In this document: positions 1-6,367 of the stretch, in pieces
Position numbering within the stretch: position 1 is the stretch's first letter
Layout of the letters: each line of letters opens with the position of its first letter
Source: DASTWM01 sp035765855
GTDB lineage: Bacteria > Chloroflexota > Chloroflexia > Chloroflexales > Roseiflexaceae
Direction of reading: 5' to 3'
DNA length: 10,917 nt
Assembly: GCA_035765855.1 (NCBI GenBank)
Contig: DASTWM010000354.1
Location: 1-10,917 of the forward strand
The notes under the pieces: model-generated
What the model saw: the letters and a program-made list of their open reading frames with translations, nothing else
Database searches by the model: none
What the model was told of the DNA's origin: nothing
Translations under genes and position numbers: made by a program

Positions 1-186
1 CTGCTCAGAACGCTCTACCGCCCGATCACCGGCGAGATGATCGCCGCCGCGCTGGAGCAGTATTTTCATTCCGAGCAGCGTTACGCCGAGGATGCTAAGG
101 CGCAGAAGGCACAGCGCGCCGCCGCCGAACTGGAGGCGCAGCTTGCTGCGCGCAGCATGGTGGAGCAGCGAACTGCTGGCACGTAA
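1..186 (+). CDS. C-terminal end of a gene cut by the left edge (unknown; possibly Uma2-like)
   Basis: Frame 1 is open from the first base to a TAA at 184-186 and encodes the last 61 residues of a protein whose start lies outside the window. The visible part begins LLRTLYRPITGEMIAAALEQ and continues as a charged Ala/Glu/Gln-rich stretch (about residues 22-55) of coiled-coil character. Short 'Y-x-P-x-T-G-E' segments followed by such tails occur at the C-terminus of many Uma2/DUF820-family proteins, the restriction-endonuclease-like proteins abundant in Chloroflexota and Cyanobacteria. That is only a resemblance, because no catalytic region is visible. The stop codon is followed within 7 nt by the inverted-repeat element at 193-420. 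Confidence 0.6.
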   Translation: MLRTLYRPITGEMIAAALEQYFHSEQRYAEDAKAQKAQRAAAELEAQLAARSMVEQRTAGT

Positions 187-192
187 AATAAG

Positions 193-420
193 CAACCGCC
201 GATACACGCAGATGAATGCAGATAGGTACAATTAGTAAATGCTGACACGCGCCGATAAATGCGGATTACTATAGCGAATTGCACATCAATTGCCCGATGC
301 CCTCACCCTGCGGCTGCCGCCGCTTCCCTCTCCCAGTGGGAGAGGGACCGAGGGTGAGGGTGCAACGCCAAACCGCTATACTATCTTCTATCAGCGTTTA
401 TCTGCGTTCATCTGCGGTTC
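193..420. repeat. Nested inverted-repeat (MITE/REP-like) element
   Basis: Four inverted repeats are nested around one centre at about 336. The outermost arms, 193-224 and 389-420, match at 25 of 32 positions. Inside them are TATAGCG (270-276) with CGCTATA (374-380), then CCCTCACCCT (300-309) with AGGGTGAGGG (351-360), both perfect. Innermost is CCCTCTCCCA (326-335) with TGGGAGAGGG (337-346), perfect around a single base. No transposase frame lies inside, so this resembles a non-autonomous palindromic element. The CCCTCACCC/CCCTCTCCC core and the 'TCTGCGTTCATCTGCGG' arm are phrases I know as dispersed intergenic repeats in several bacterial phyla. The right arm contains TATACT (377-382), a possible -10 box for the gene that starts at 435. 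An ATG at 279 opens a frame through the element into that gene, but this is unlikely to be the real start. Confidence 0.75.
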
Positions 421-434
421 TTAAAAGCAAAACA

Positions 435-1622
435 ATGGCACAACTACCGTGGCACGGGCCGCTGTTTCCCGTTTCCAAATACCTTGCCGAGCGCTACGCG
501 CTGGCGCTGAAGCATGCCCGTAATCTTTCATGCCCGCTCGACACGTTCAGCGTGGATCGCATGGGCTGGAGCCCGCAACTGGCTGCGGTTCTGGGCGAGA
601 ACTACCTGGGCGATAGCTCACTGCGCTATGCGATTATCCTGTCGCCCGATCAGGCCAGCGCCCCGCCGGTGCGCCGCCGCTTCTCGTATGAGGCCGCGCT
701 GATCGAGCAGGTCTACATCGCCGCGCGCCCAACGCTGCTGAGCCTCGTCGCGGATGAGCCGGTGGTCGTCGAGATGGACAATGGCATGACATTTTGCCGC
801 AGCGCCAGCGATGTGCTCGGCATCCGTGGCGTTACGGCGCGCGTGGACACGCCGCGCGGCACGCTCGACAAGACCCGCGACCTCTTGCAATTGTCGCATG
901 GCTTCAGCGAGCAGGCGCGCATCCTCGATGATAGCTACATCGAACAGATGCTGGCGTTGTCCAAAGAGATTGGCGACCCGCGCAAGCGCGTGCTGCCGCC
1001 TGGCATGCACCAGCAGATTGGCTCGCTGTGGGCCGAAGTCGCGGGCGTGGTATACGTCTTGCGCGCCGCTGACAACCGCACGCTTGTCATCGCCACCAAG
1101 CTCGACGGGAGCATGCAGGCCGCGCAGCTTACGGCCCTGGAAATTGACAGCCAGGCGGTGGTGGACGCGCTCCATGCCCATGGCTTTCTGCGTTACGTCA
1201 ATGTCGACGCGCTCGTGCAGCGCCGCCTGCGCGAGATGGAGATTGACGCACTGCTCCATGCCGACGAGACGCCCGCCAATGACGATGTAGCACGCCGTCG
1301 CCAGCTCAACGGCAGCGCCAGCGCGCAACGGGCGCTTTCGTCGCTGTACTGGGAGCTTGACCGCGAGCAGAAGCAGCGCGCCGCCGGTAGCCCGTTCGAC
1401 CCGCAGCGCATGTCGATCATGGCGCGCTGGGCGCTCTCCACGCCCACGCAGGACGCCGACGTGGTCGGCAACCTGCAAGCGCGCTTCGTCCGCTACGATT
1501 ACCGGCTGCTGGCGCATCACCACCGCAGAATCATCAACGCCGAATGGGATAATTACAGCGAGGCGAAAAAGCGCTACCTAACGACGCTTTTTCCGTACAT
1601 GCAAGAGGGATTTATTCGATGA
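435..1622 (+). CDS. Uncharacterised 395-aa soluble protein
   Basis: The protein begins MAQLPWHGPLFPVSKYLAER and ends in EGFIR before a TGA at 1620-1622. I start it at ATG 435 because the upstream in-frame ATG at 279 lies inside the palindromic repeat and would add 52 residues of repeat-derived sequence. No clear Shine-Dalgarno precedes 435. I see no signal peptide, membrane segment or catalytic motif. There is a GWSPQLA segment followed by a YAIILSPDQ strand near residues 36-70, a mixed alpha/beta middle, a helical charged region (about residues 255-310), and a His/Arg-rich LLAHHHRRI stretch near the C-terminus. From memory the N-terminal pattern is reminiscent of the uncharacterised DUF6638 proteins, which is unverified. 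The following gene on the same strand encodes a membrane protein 92 nt downstream, so the two may work together. The coding call itself is firm: length, strand-wide GC-skewed codons and neighbours all agree. Confidence 0.8.
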   Translation: MAQLPWHGPLFPVSKYLAERYALALKHARNLSCPLDTFSVDRMGWSPQLAAVLGENYLGDSSLRYAIILSPDQASAPPVRRRFSYEAALIEQVYIAARPTLLSLVADEPVVVEMDNGMTFCRSASDVLGIRGVTARVDTPRGTLDKTRDLLQLSHGFSEQARILDDSYIEQMLALSKEIGDPRKRVLPPGMHQQIGSLWAEVAGVVYVLRAADNRTLVIATKLDGSMQAAQLTALEIDSQAVVDALHAHGFLRYVNVDALVQRRLREMEIDALLHADETPANDDVARRRQLNGSASAQRALSSLYWELDREQKQRAAGSPFDPQRMSIMARWALSTPTQDADVVGNLQARFVRYDYRLLAHHHRRIINAEWDNYSEAKKRYLTTLFPYMQEGFIR

Positions 1623-1627
1623 TACGA

Positions 1628-1680
1628 AGCCACAGCGCGCACAGAATACAATCGCGGTGTCCTCTGCGCGCGCTGTGGCT
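1628..1680 (+). terminator. Long imperfect hairpin downstream of the 395-aa gene
   Basis: AGCCACAGCGCGCACAGA (1628-1645) pairs with TCTGCGCGCGCTGTGGCT (1663-1680) at 17 of 18 positions, with a 17-nt loop. The first 13 pairs are perfect. The hairpin starts 5 nt after the stop codon. There is no downstream T-run, so it is not a textbook intrinsic terminator. It could stop or attenuate transcription, protect the 3' end of the upstream message, or be a decayed palindromic repeat. Confidence 0.45.
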
Positions 1681-1687
1681 CACAAAC

Positions 1688-1714
1688 AGGAGGCAGGCGC
1701 ACGCCTGAACCATT
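1688..1714 (+). promoter_or_regulatory. Ribosome-binding site with a hairpin in its spacer
   Basis: A strong AGGAGG lies at 1688-1693, but the first ATG of the next gene is at 1715, leaving a 21-nt spacer that is too long for normal initiation. The spacer holds CAGGC (1694-1698), loop GCAC (1699-1702) and GCCTG (1703-1707), a perfect 5-bp stem. Folding it leaves 7 unpaired nt between the stem and the ATG, which is normal spacing. Hairpins that shorten an over-long spacer are known from phage T4 (gene 25). Applying that here is inference. Confidence 0.45.
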
Positions 1715-2248
1715 ATGCAATGGACATCACTTGAATTAGTTAACCAGGCAATGACCAGCCTCATGCTGGGCTTTGGGCTGGCGCTGTTGAATGTCGTTGC
1801 GCGCTATTTCGCGCCGTTCATACCCCATGTCATTACGGTGCTTGGCTGGCGCGGCGGGCGCTGGCGCTTCAGCATCATCCTGCTGGCAGCATACCTGGTC
1901 GCGCTGGTGTTCCAGCTTGCCACCTCGCCGCTGTTCCGCTCGCTGATTCATTCGGTCTACGCGGAATTGGCATGGTCGCCCTATGAGGCACTCTTCAATG
2001 TGCTGGGCGTGATTGTGATGGATTTGTTCGTTGAGGCGTGGCGCATGGCACGGCGCGGCGCAACCGTGGGCCAGCAGCAGATCAGCGAGGCGCGGGTGCG
2101 CGCGGCGGACGCGATCGGCGACATGAACATCCCGGTCGGCATGTCGGACGAGGAACGCGCCGCGCATCGGCAGGCGCAGGAAGAAGCGGCAGCCAGGACG
2201 GCGGCGGAGCGCAAGCAGCGCATGGACGAGAAACTAAAGAATTATTGA
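1715..2248 (+). CDS. Uncharacterised 177-aa membrane protein with charged C-terminal tail
   Basis: Three hydrophobic stretches suggest membrane helices at about residues 13-30, 51-70 and 88-107. A basic patch (WRMARRG, 109-115) follows the third, consistent with a cytoplasmic tail. Residues 115-177 are soluble, rich in Ala/Glu/Arg/Lys, and end in an almost continuous charged helix (about 145-175), probably a coiled coil. I recognise no family. ATG 1715 is chosen because the only strong Shine-Dalgarno, AGGAGG at 1688, can serve it through a spacer hairpin. An in-frame ATG at 1751 would cut into the first helix and lacks a site. The preceding gene on the same strand is also uncharacterised. The gene ends 45 nt before the convergent stop of the 135-aa gene, with a strong palindrome between them. 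Confidence 0.75.
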   Translation: MQWTSLELVNQAMTSLMLGFGLALLNVVARYFAPFIPHVITVLGWRGGRWRFSIILLAAYLVALVFQLATSPLFRSLIHSVYAELAWSPYEALFNVLGVIVMDLFVEAWRMARRGATVGQQQISEARVRAADAIGDMNIPVGMSDEERAAHRQAQEEAAARTAAERKQRMDEKLKNY

Positions 2249-2257
2249 ACGCCCGCC

Positions 2258-2285
2258 GTAGCGACGCCCGGCGGGGCGTCGCTAC
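2258..2285. terminator. Perfect 12-bp hairpin between convergent genes (GTAGCGACG palindrome)
   Basis: GTAGCGACGCCC (2258-2269) is followed by a GGCG loop and its exact complement (2274-2285). It sits 9 nt after the stop of the 177-aa gene and 8 nt from the stop of the minus-strand 135-aa gene, so it could terminate both transcripts. Neither side has a T-run. The outer arms GTAG-N-GACG match those of the palindrome at 9877-9905, which suggests a dispersed repeat reused as a terminator. Confidence 0.6.
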
Positions 2286-2293
2286 TCGGATCA

Positions 2294-2701
2294 TTACGTT
2301 TCATCCAAAAACGCCAGCAGCCGCCTCAGTTCCTCGTCATCGTCGCCGGGTTGCTCTGGCACAGCCCGCAGCCGCAACCTGGCCACCTCGAACGTCCAGC
2401 CGTCGGCAGCGCCGGGTGGACGGAGCAGCGCCACCGCCCGCGCCAGCGCGATCGCCCGCACGCCATGCAGCGTCACACGCCAGTTCTGCGCCTGTAAATC
2501 AGCCATGACGGCTTCAGCCTCGCGCCAGCGCAGCAGCGCCGCCCAGAGCGCCGCAGGCTCCTCGGCCTCGCCGCGTTCCAGCAGCGCGTCCAGTTCCGGC
2601 TGCACGTCTGCGCGCCACAGCAGCAGCGGCGCGTCATCCTCGGGCCGCACCGCGCGCAGCAGCACCCGCAGCCCGATTGGTTCGCGGATCAACGCTGCCA
2701 T
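2294..2701 (-). CDS. 135-aa protein of unknown function, translationally coupled to the histidine kinase
   Basis: The ATG (2701-2699) shares its first base with the last base of the upstream kinase's TAA stop (TAATG on the minus strand). This is a classic termination-reinitiation overlap and the main argument that the gene is real. The protein begins MAALIREPIGLRVLLRAVRP, has no membrane segment or signal peptide, and is rich in Leu, Ala, Arg and acidic residues. It appears mostly helical to about residue 90, then has a short beta-like segment (WTFEVARLRLRAV) and an acidic C-terminus (GDDDEELRRLLAFLDET). I see no receiver fold (no phospho-acceptor Asp pattern) and no HPt motif, so it is not an obvious two-component partner. 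The junction suggests production at a fixed ratio with the kinase. The function is unknown. Confidence 0.7.
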   Translation of the reverse strand: MAALIREPIGLRVLLRAVRPEDDAPLLLWRADVQPELDALLERGEAEEPAALWAALLRWREAEAVMADLQAQNWRVTLHGVRAIALARAVALLRPPGAADGWTFEVARLRLRAVPEQPGDDDEELRRLLAFLDET

Positions 2702-5175
2702 TATCGATCCGTATCAGGTTCAATCGCCAGCAGCAGATCGAACCAGAAGCGGCTGCCTTCGCCAAGCGTACTTTCGACATGAAGCTCGCTATTCATTAAG
2801 CGCAGAATCTCCATGCAAATCGCCAGCCCAAGTCCGGTGCCAGCCGCGCGGTGGTGCTCGTCGCCGACCTGGTAAAACGGCGCGAAAATATGTTCAAGCT
2901 CTTCCTGGGGAATGCCAATGCCCGTGTCATGGATGCAAAAACGAACATGCAGGTGCGCGTCGTCCGGCTCCTCGGATGGAATAGTGGATGCCGAAAGCGT
3001 GATAGCACCGCTTTCGGTAAACTTCACCGCGTTGCCAACCAGATTGATCAACACCTGCCGCAGCCGCCGCACATCGGCGCGCACGCGTGGAATATCTTTG
3101 GACGGGTGAAAATCGTCGATGGCGGTATGCAACACAAGGTGCTTATGCTGCGCCCATGTGCCGGCCATGGTCGCCACATCGTAAAGAAACAGCGAAAGGT
3201 CGAACGGCTCCTCGTACAGTTCAAACCTGCCAGCCTCGATCCGCGCCAGGTCGAGCAAATCGTTAATCAGCAGCAGCAAATGATTGCTCGACTGCTCGAT
3301 CAGGGCCACCATGCCGCGCTGTTGTGGGTCAAGCGCGGACTCAAGCCGGAGCAACTGCGTATACCCCAGAATGCCCGTGAGCGGCGTGCGCAATTCGTGG
3401 CTCATGGTCGCAAGGAACTGGCTCTTCGAGAGGTTGGCAACTTCGGCGGCTTCGCGGGCGCGCACCGCCTCGTCGAGCAGCCGCGCCCGCTCGATGATCC
3501 CGGCAATCTGCCCGGCCAGCGTTTCGACCAGGCGCATGTTCGCTTCGGTGAAGACATCCTGCTCCTGATCCGAGGTGATAATCAGGCCGCCAATGGCCTC
3601 CCCGCGAATCATCAGCGGCACCAGCAGCATGGAGCTAAACCGACCAGCGCGCGGCTCCTCATCAAATGATTGAATGATTGAGTCAATCACTGGCTGCACC
3701 AGCACGACCGGTTTTGGATCCGCAAAGAGATCGGTGACAAACGGCATGGAATCGAGCGAAATCGTGGTATTGGTAAAGTTGCGGGCGAGCGGCTCCTTGT
3801 CGTAATCGGCCACAAACGTAATCTCGGTGCGCTCTGCATTTAAGAGCGCTACAATGGTGCCACGCGCGCCAAGCAATTCAGCGACCTGTTCGGTGACGGT
3901 GTCTAAAATAGATTGCAGATTCGTCTGCGCCAGCGCAACATGCGTCACGCGGCTGATCACCGAAAGCTCGTAGATATGCGTTTGTAAGGCGGCATTCACC
4001 TGCTGAAGTTCCGCTTCGGCGCGCCGCCGCTCGCTGATCTCATGTTCGAGTTCGACGTTCCGAAGCTGGTAGATTTCGCGCTCGCGCCGCAGCGTTTCAA
4101 CGCTGTGCAGCATCTGCAACTGTTGGAGCTTGGTGTTGGTTTCTTCGTTCAGGATCTCGCTCCGCAGGCGATAGAAGTCTTCATGGTGCGCGAGCGCCTG
4201 CTCGAAGTCGCCCATCTGCTTGTATGCCTCGGCAAGCGCAAGGTGGCACTGCGCCGTTTCGTCGGGCAGCGCCAGCTCCTCCGCGAGCGCGAGCGCCTGC
4301 TCAAGCAGCGGCCATCCCGCCGCCGCTTCGCCGCTGCGCGTGTACGTGCGGCCCGTTTCCAGCAGCGCATAGGCCTGAACGCTGCGCGCGCCGGTGCGAA
4401 TCGCCAGCGCCACGCTCTGGTCGAGCGCCGCCAGAGCCTGCTTGTGCGCGCCCATGCCCGAATATAACTCGCCAATCGTACACAGCACATTGGCCTTGAA
4501 GTTGTGCATGCCCGCCTGTTCGGCCAGCACCAGGCTGCGCTGGGCTGCGGCAAGCGCCTGTTCAGCATCGCCGAGACTCTGGTACGTCATGGCAATGTTG
4601 TTGTACGCAATCGCCTCGCCGTCGAGCGAACCCATCGCCTGGTGCATGGCAATCACGGTGCGGAAAGTTTCAAGCTCCTGCTGATATTCGCCGAGCAGGT
4701 GATAGATATACCCGATGTTGCTGAGAATCGCGGCCTCGTTCGCCGCATCGCCAACCGCACGCGCGTTGTCGAGCACGCGCAGGTAGGCGGCCAACGCTTC
4801 GGGGTAATTTGCCAGCGCGAGGTACACATTGCCGATGATGCGCAGCGCGCTGGCCTGGCCTTGCGCATCGCCAAGCTCCTGAAACATCGTCAGCGCCGTT
4901 TGTGCCTGGGCCAGCGCCTGATCATGCCGCCCCAGCCGCTCGTAGCACGCGCTGATGACCACCAGGCACGCCGGAAGGCGCAGTTGCCGAACGGCATCGC
5001 TGACAAGTGACAGCACCAGCTGGTACGCTGCCTGCCCATGCTCAAGCCCCCGCAGCGGATCGACATCGCGGAGCGCCCATGCAAGCTCAAGCAGGCGATC
5101 AATACGTTCTTGCCCGGTTGTCACAGCCAGAGCATCTTCAAGCTGCTTTAGTGCGGTGGGAGATGTATTATTCAT
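2701..5175 (-). CDS. Cytoplasmic TPR-GAF sensor histidine kinase
   Basis: This 824-aa protein has an N-terminal helical array with seven TPR-like repeats. Their 'GxxxxAL' turns fall near residues 82, 122, 162, 202, 242, 282 and 322, an exact 40-residue spacing. A coiled coil (about 345-405) and a GAF domain (about 407-566) follow. The kinase core has a HisKA box, MSHELRTP, with phospho-acceptor His593, and an HATPase_c domain with N-box LVGNAVKF (Asn715), G1 DTGIGIP (Asp750), F-box IFAPFYQV and G2 GTGLGLAI. It should autophosphorylate His593 and pass the phosphate to an unseen response regulator. There is no transmembrane segment and no C-terminal receiver, so it senses internal signals through the TPR and GAF parts. 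I start at ATG 5175 (MNNTSPTALK): the frame stays open to 5391, but that extension is Cys/His-rich, unlike the family, and would overlap the promoter region. The Shine-Dalgarno is weak. Its stop overlaps the start of the 135-aa gene. Confidence 0.92.
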   Translation of the reverse strand: MNNTSPTALKQLEDALAVTTGQERIDRLLELAWALRDVDPLRGLEHGQAAYQLVLSLVSDAVRQLRLPACLVVISACYERLGRHDQALAQAQTALTMFQELGDAQGQASALRIIGNVYLALANYPEALAAYLRVLDNARAVGDAANEAAILSNIGYIYHLLGEYQQELETFRTVIAMHQAMGSLDGEAIAYNNIAMTYQSLGDAEQALAAAQRSLVLAEQAGMHNFKANVLCTIGELYSGMGAHKQALAALDQSVALAIRTGARSVQAYALLETGRTYTRSGEAAAGWPLLEQALALAEELALPDETAQCHLALAEAYKQMGDFEQALAHHEDFYRLRSEILNEETNTKLQQLQMLHSVETLRREREIYQLRNVELEHEISERRRAEAELQQVNAALQTHIYELSVISRVTHVALAQTNLQSILDTVTEQVAELLGARGTIVALLNAERTEITFVADYDKEPLARNFTNTTISLDSMPFVTDLFADPKPVVLVQPVIDSIIQSFDEEPRAGRFSSMLLVPLMIRGEAIGGLIITSDQEQDVFTEANMRLVETLAGQIAGIIERARLLDEAVRAREAAEVANLSKSQFLATMSHELRTPLTGILGYTQLLRLESALDPQQRGMVALIEQSSNHLLLLINDLLDLARIEAGRFELYEEPFDLSLFLYDVATMAGTWAQHKHLVLHTAIDDFHPSKDIPRVRADVRRLRQVLINLVGNAVKFTESGAITLSASTIPSEEPDDAHLHVRFCIHDTGIGIPQEELEHIFAPFYQVGDEHHRAAGTGLGLAICMEILRLMNSELHVESTLGEGSRFWFDLLLAIEPDTDR

Positions 5176-5194
5176 GCGAATACTGCTATAGTGG

Positions 5195-5210
5195 CAGAAA
5201 GCGCTTGCAA
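5195..5210. promoter_or_regulatory. LacI/GalR-like operator candidate in the kinase leader
   Basis: The stretch cagaaagcgcttgcaa holds AAGCGCTT (5199-5206) overlapping a second palindrome CTTGCAAG (5204-5211). By my reading it fits the cre-type consensus WTGNNARCGNWWWCAW at 13 of 16 positions. It lies just downstream of the kinase's candidate -10 box, where a bound repressor would block transcription. No LacI-family regulator is encoded in the window. Confidence 0.25.
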
Positions 5211-5216
5211 GAAGGT

Positions 5217-5244
5217 AGTATACCAGCGAATGAGTAAAACACAA
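5217..5244 (-). promoter_or_regulatory. Candidate sigma-70-type promoter for the histidine kinase
   Basis: On the minus strand TTGTGT (5244-5239) and TATACT (5222-5217) are separated by 16 nt. Initiation would fall near 5210, giving a leader of about 35 nt before ATG 5175. The -10 is close to consensus and the -35 is moderate. Confidence 0.4.
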
Positions 5245-5250
5245 ACCGCG

Positions 5251-5261
5251 CCGATCATCGG
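5251..5261. promoter_or_regulatory. Small palindrome between two divergent promoters
   Basis: CCGAT-c-ATCGG is a perfect 5+1+5 palindrome placed between the candidate -35 boxes of the kinase (5239-5244) and the hydrolase (5260-5265). That position would let one regulator influence both directions. It is short enough to be chance. Confidence 0.2.
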
Positions 5262-5288
5262 TACAGGACGTGCTATATTCATTATAAT
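5260..5288 (+). promoter_or_regulatory. Candidate promoter for the FAH-family/GNAT operon
   Basis: A perfect TATAAT (5283-5288) lies 17 nt after a weak -35, GGTACA (5260-5265). Transcription would begin near 5295, about 34 nt before ATG 5329. AGGAG at 5318-5322, 6 nt before the ATG, is the ribosome-binding site. Confidence 0.45.
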
Positions 5289-5328
5289 GCTGTATGTTGC
5301 CTGAGCCGGCATGTAACAGGAGCAAGAT

Positions 5329-6363
5329 ATGCGTTTTGTCAGTTTTACTTCGCTCGATCCCGCACCACGAGCAGGTGTGTTGATCGGCCAAACTGTAATC
5401 GATCTGTCAGCAGCAGCGCCGCTGGTGTTCGAAGATACCGACATGGTGCGCTGGGATGTGCTCGATATTCTGCGCGGCGCGCCGGAGGGCATGGGCATCG
5501 ACGGGGCCGCCGAGATCGCCGCCGCCGTGCTCGACCAGGTTGGCCTCGGCAGCGCCGACGAGCTCGCCGACATGACCGGCGACACGGAGCGCGCTTCTTC
5601 GCTGGCGGGCGCGTACTCGATTGGCGGGGCGGCCATGCTGCTGCCGCTGGATGAGGTGCGCCTGCAAGCGCCGCTGCCGCGCCCCGGCAGCCTGCGCGAT
5701 TTTTATGCCTTTGAAGATCATATCGGCACGATTGCGCGGCAGCGGGGCCGCAATGTGCCGCCCGCGTGGTACGACATTCCGACGTTTTACTTCAGCAACC
5801 ACCAGGCGATCTACGGCCCGAATGCGGACGTTCACATGCCGCGCACCAAAGCGCTCGACTACGAACTTGAAGTTGCCTGCGTGATCGGGCGGGCCGGGCG
5901 CGACATTCTGGAAGAGGATGCTGAAGAATACATCGCCGGCTTCATGTTGATGAACGATTGGAGCGCGCGCGACGTGCAGATGGAAGAGATGAAAATCGGC
6001 CTCGGCCCGGCCAAAGGCAAAGATTTCGCCACGTCGCTTGGCCCGGCGCTGGTCACGCTCGACGAGCTAGAGGACATCGCGCTGCCTGACGGGCGCTTCA
6101 ACATGATCATGGTGGCGCGCGTCAACGGCGTGGAGCGCTCGCGCGGGAACTTCCGCGATATTTATTACACTTTCGCGCAGATGATCGCGCACGCCTCGCG
6201 CGACGCGACGCTGTATCCGGGCGATGTGCTCGGCAGTGGCACGGTCGGCACCGGCTGCCTGCTGGAACTCACCGCCGGCGAAGGGCCATGGCTCCAGTCG
6301 GGCGATGTTGTCGAACTGGAAGCGACCCGGCTGGGCATCCTCAAGAACCGCATGGTGGAGTAA
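5329..6363 (+). CDS. Fumarylacetoacetate hydrolase-family protein
   Basis: The 344-aa protein keeps the metal and catalytic residues of the FAH fold. In RDFYAFEDH, Asp124 and His131 have the same 7-residue spacing as the metal Asp126 and catalytic His133 of mammalian FAH. Glu179 and Glu181 in DYELEVA match the second metal motif, and Asp210 in MNDWSARDVQ matches the fourth ligand. GKDF (Lys231) corresponds to the active-site Lys region, and GSGTVGTGCLLEL to the C-terminal substrate loop. The family cleaves carbon-carbon bonds in acylpyruvate-type or 4-oxo acids, or isomerises/decarboxylates related 2-oxo-3-enoates, using Mg2+ or Mn2+. The exact substrate cannot be read from sequence. No other tyrosine-catabolism gene is present, so true fumarylacetoacetate hydrolysis is unproven. 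The start is supported by AGGAG 6 nt upstream. A GNAT gene follows after 4 nt, implying one transcript. Confidence 0.93.
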   Translation: MRFVSFTSLDPAPRAGVLIGQTVIDLSAAAPLVFEDTDMVRWDVLDILRGAPEGMGIDGAAEIAAAVLDQVGLGSADELADMTGDTERASSLAGAYSIGGAAMLLPLDEVRLQAPLPRPGSLRDFYAFEDHIGTIARQRGRNVPPAWYDIPTFYFSNHQAIYGPNADVHMPRTKALDYELEVACVIGRAGRDILEEDAEEYIAGFMLMNDWSARDVQMEEMKIGLGPAKGKDFATSLGPALVTLDELEDIALPDGRFNMIMVARVNGVERSRGNFRDIYYTFAQMIAHASRDATLYPGDVLGSGTVGTGCLLELTAGEGPWLQSGDVVELEATRLGILKNRMVE

Positions 6364-6367
6364 ACAG

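Noticed and set aside
279..434. Upstream start for the 395-aa protein
   Set aside because: The 52 added residues would come from the palindromic repeat, and no ribosome-binding site precedes the ATG at 279.
618..1523. Long open frame on the minus strand opposite the 395-aa gene
   Set aside because: It mirrors the codon pattern of the plus-strand gene in GC-rich DNA, has no ribosome-binding site or recognisable motif, and lies wholly inside a better-supported gene.
2851..3669. 272-aa plus-strand frame opposite the kinase core
   Set aside because: The opposite strand encodes all the conserved kinase boxes. This frame shows no family features.
5176..5391. 72-residue N-terminal extension of the kinase, with Cys-x2-Cys and a hydrophobic stretch
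   Set aside because: It would cover the promoter region and overlap the divergent hydrolase gene. Its composition does not match the TPR domain, and ATG 5175 begins a natural TPR N-terminus.
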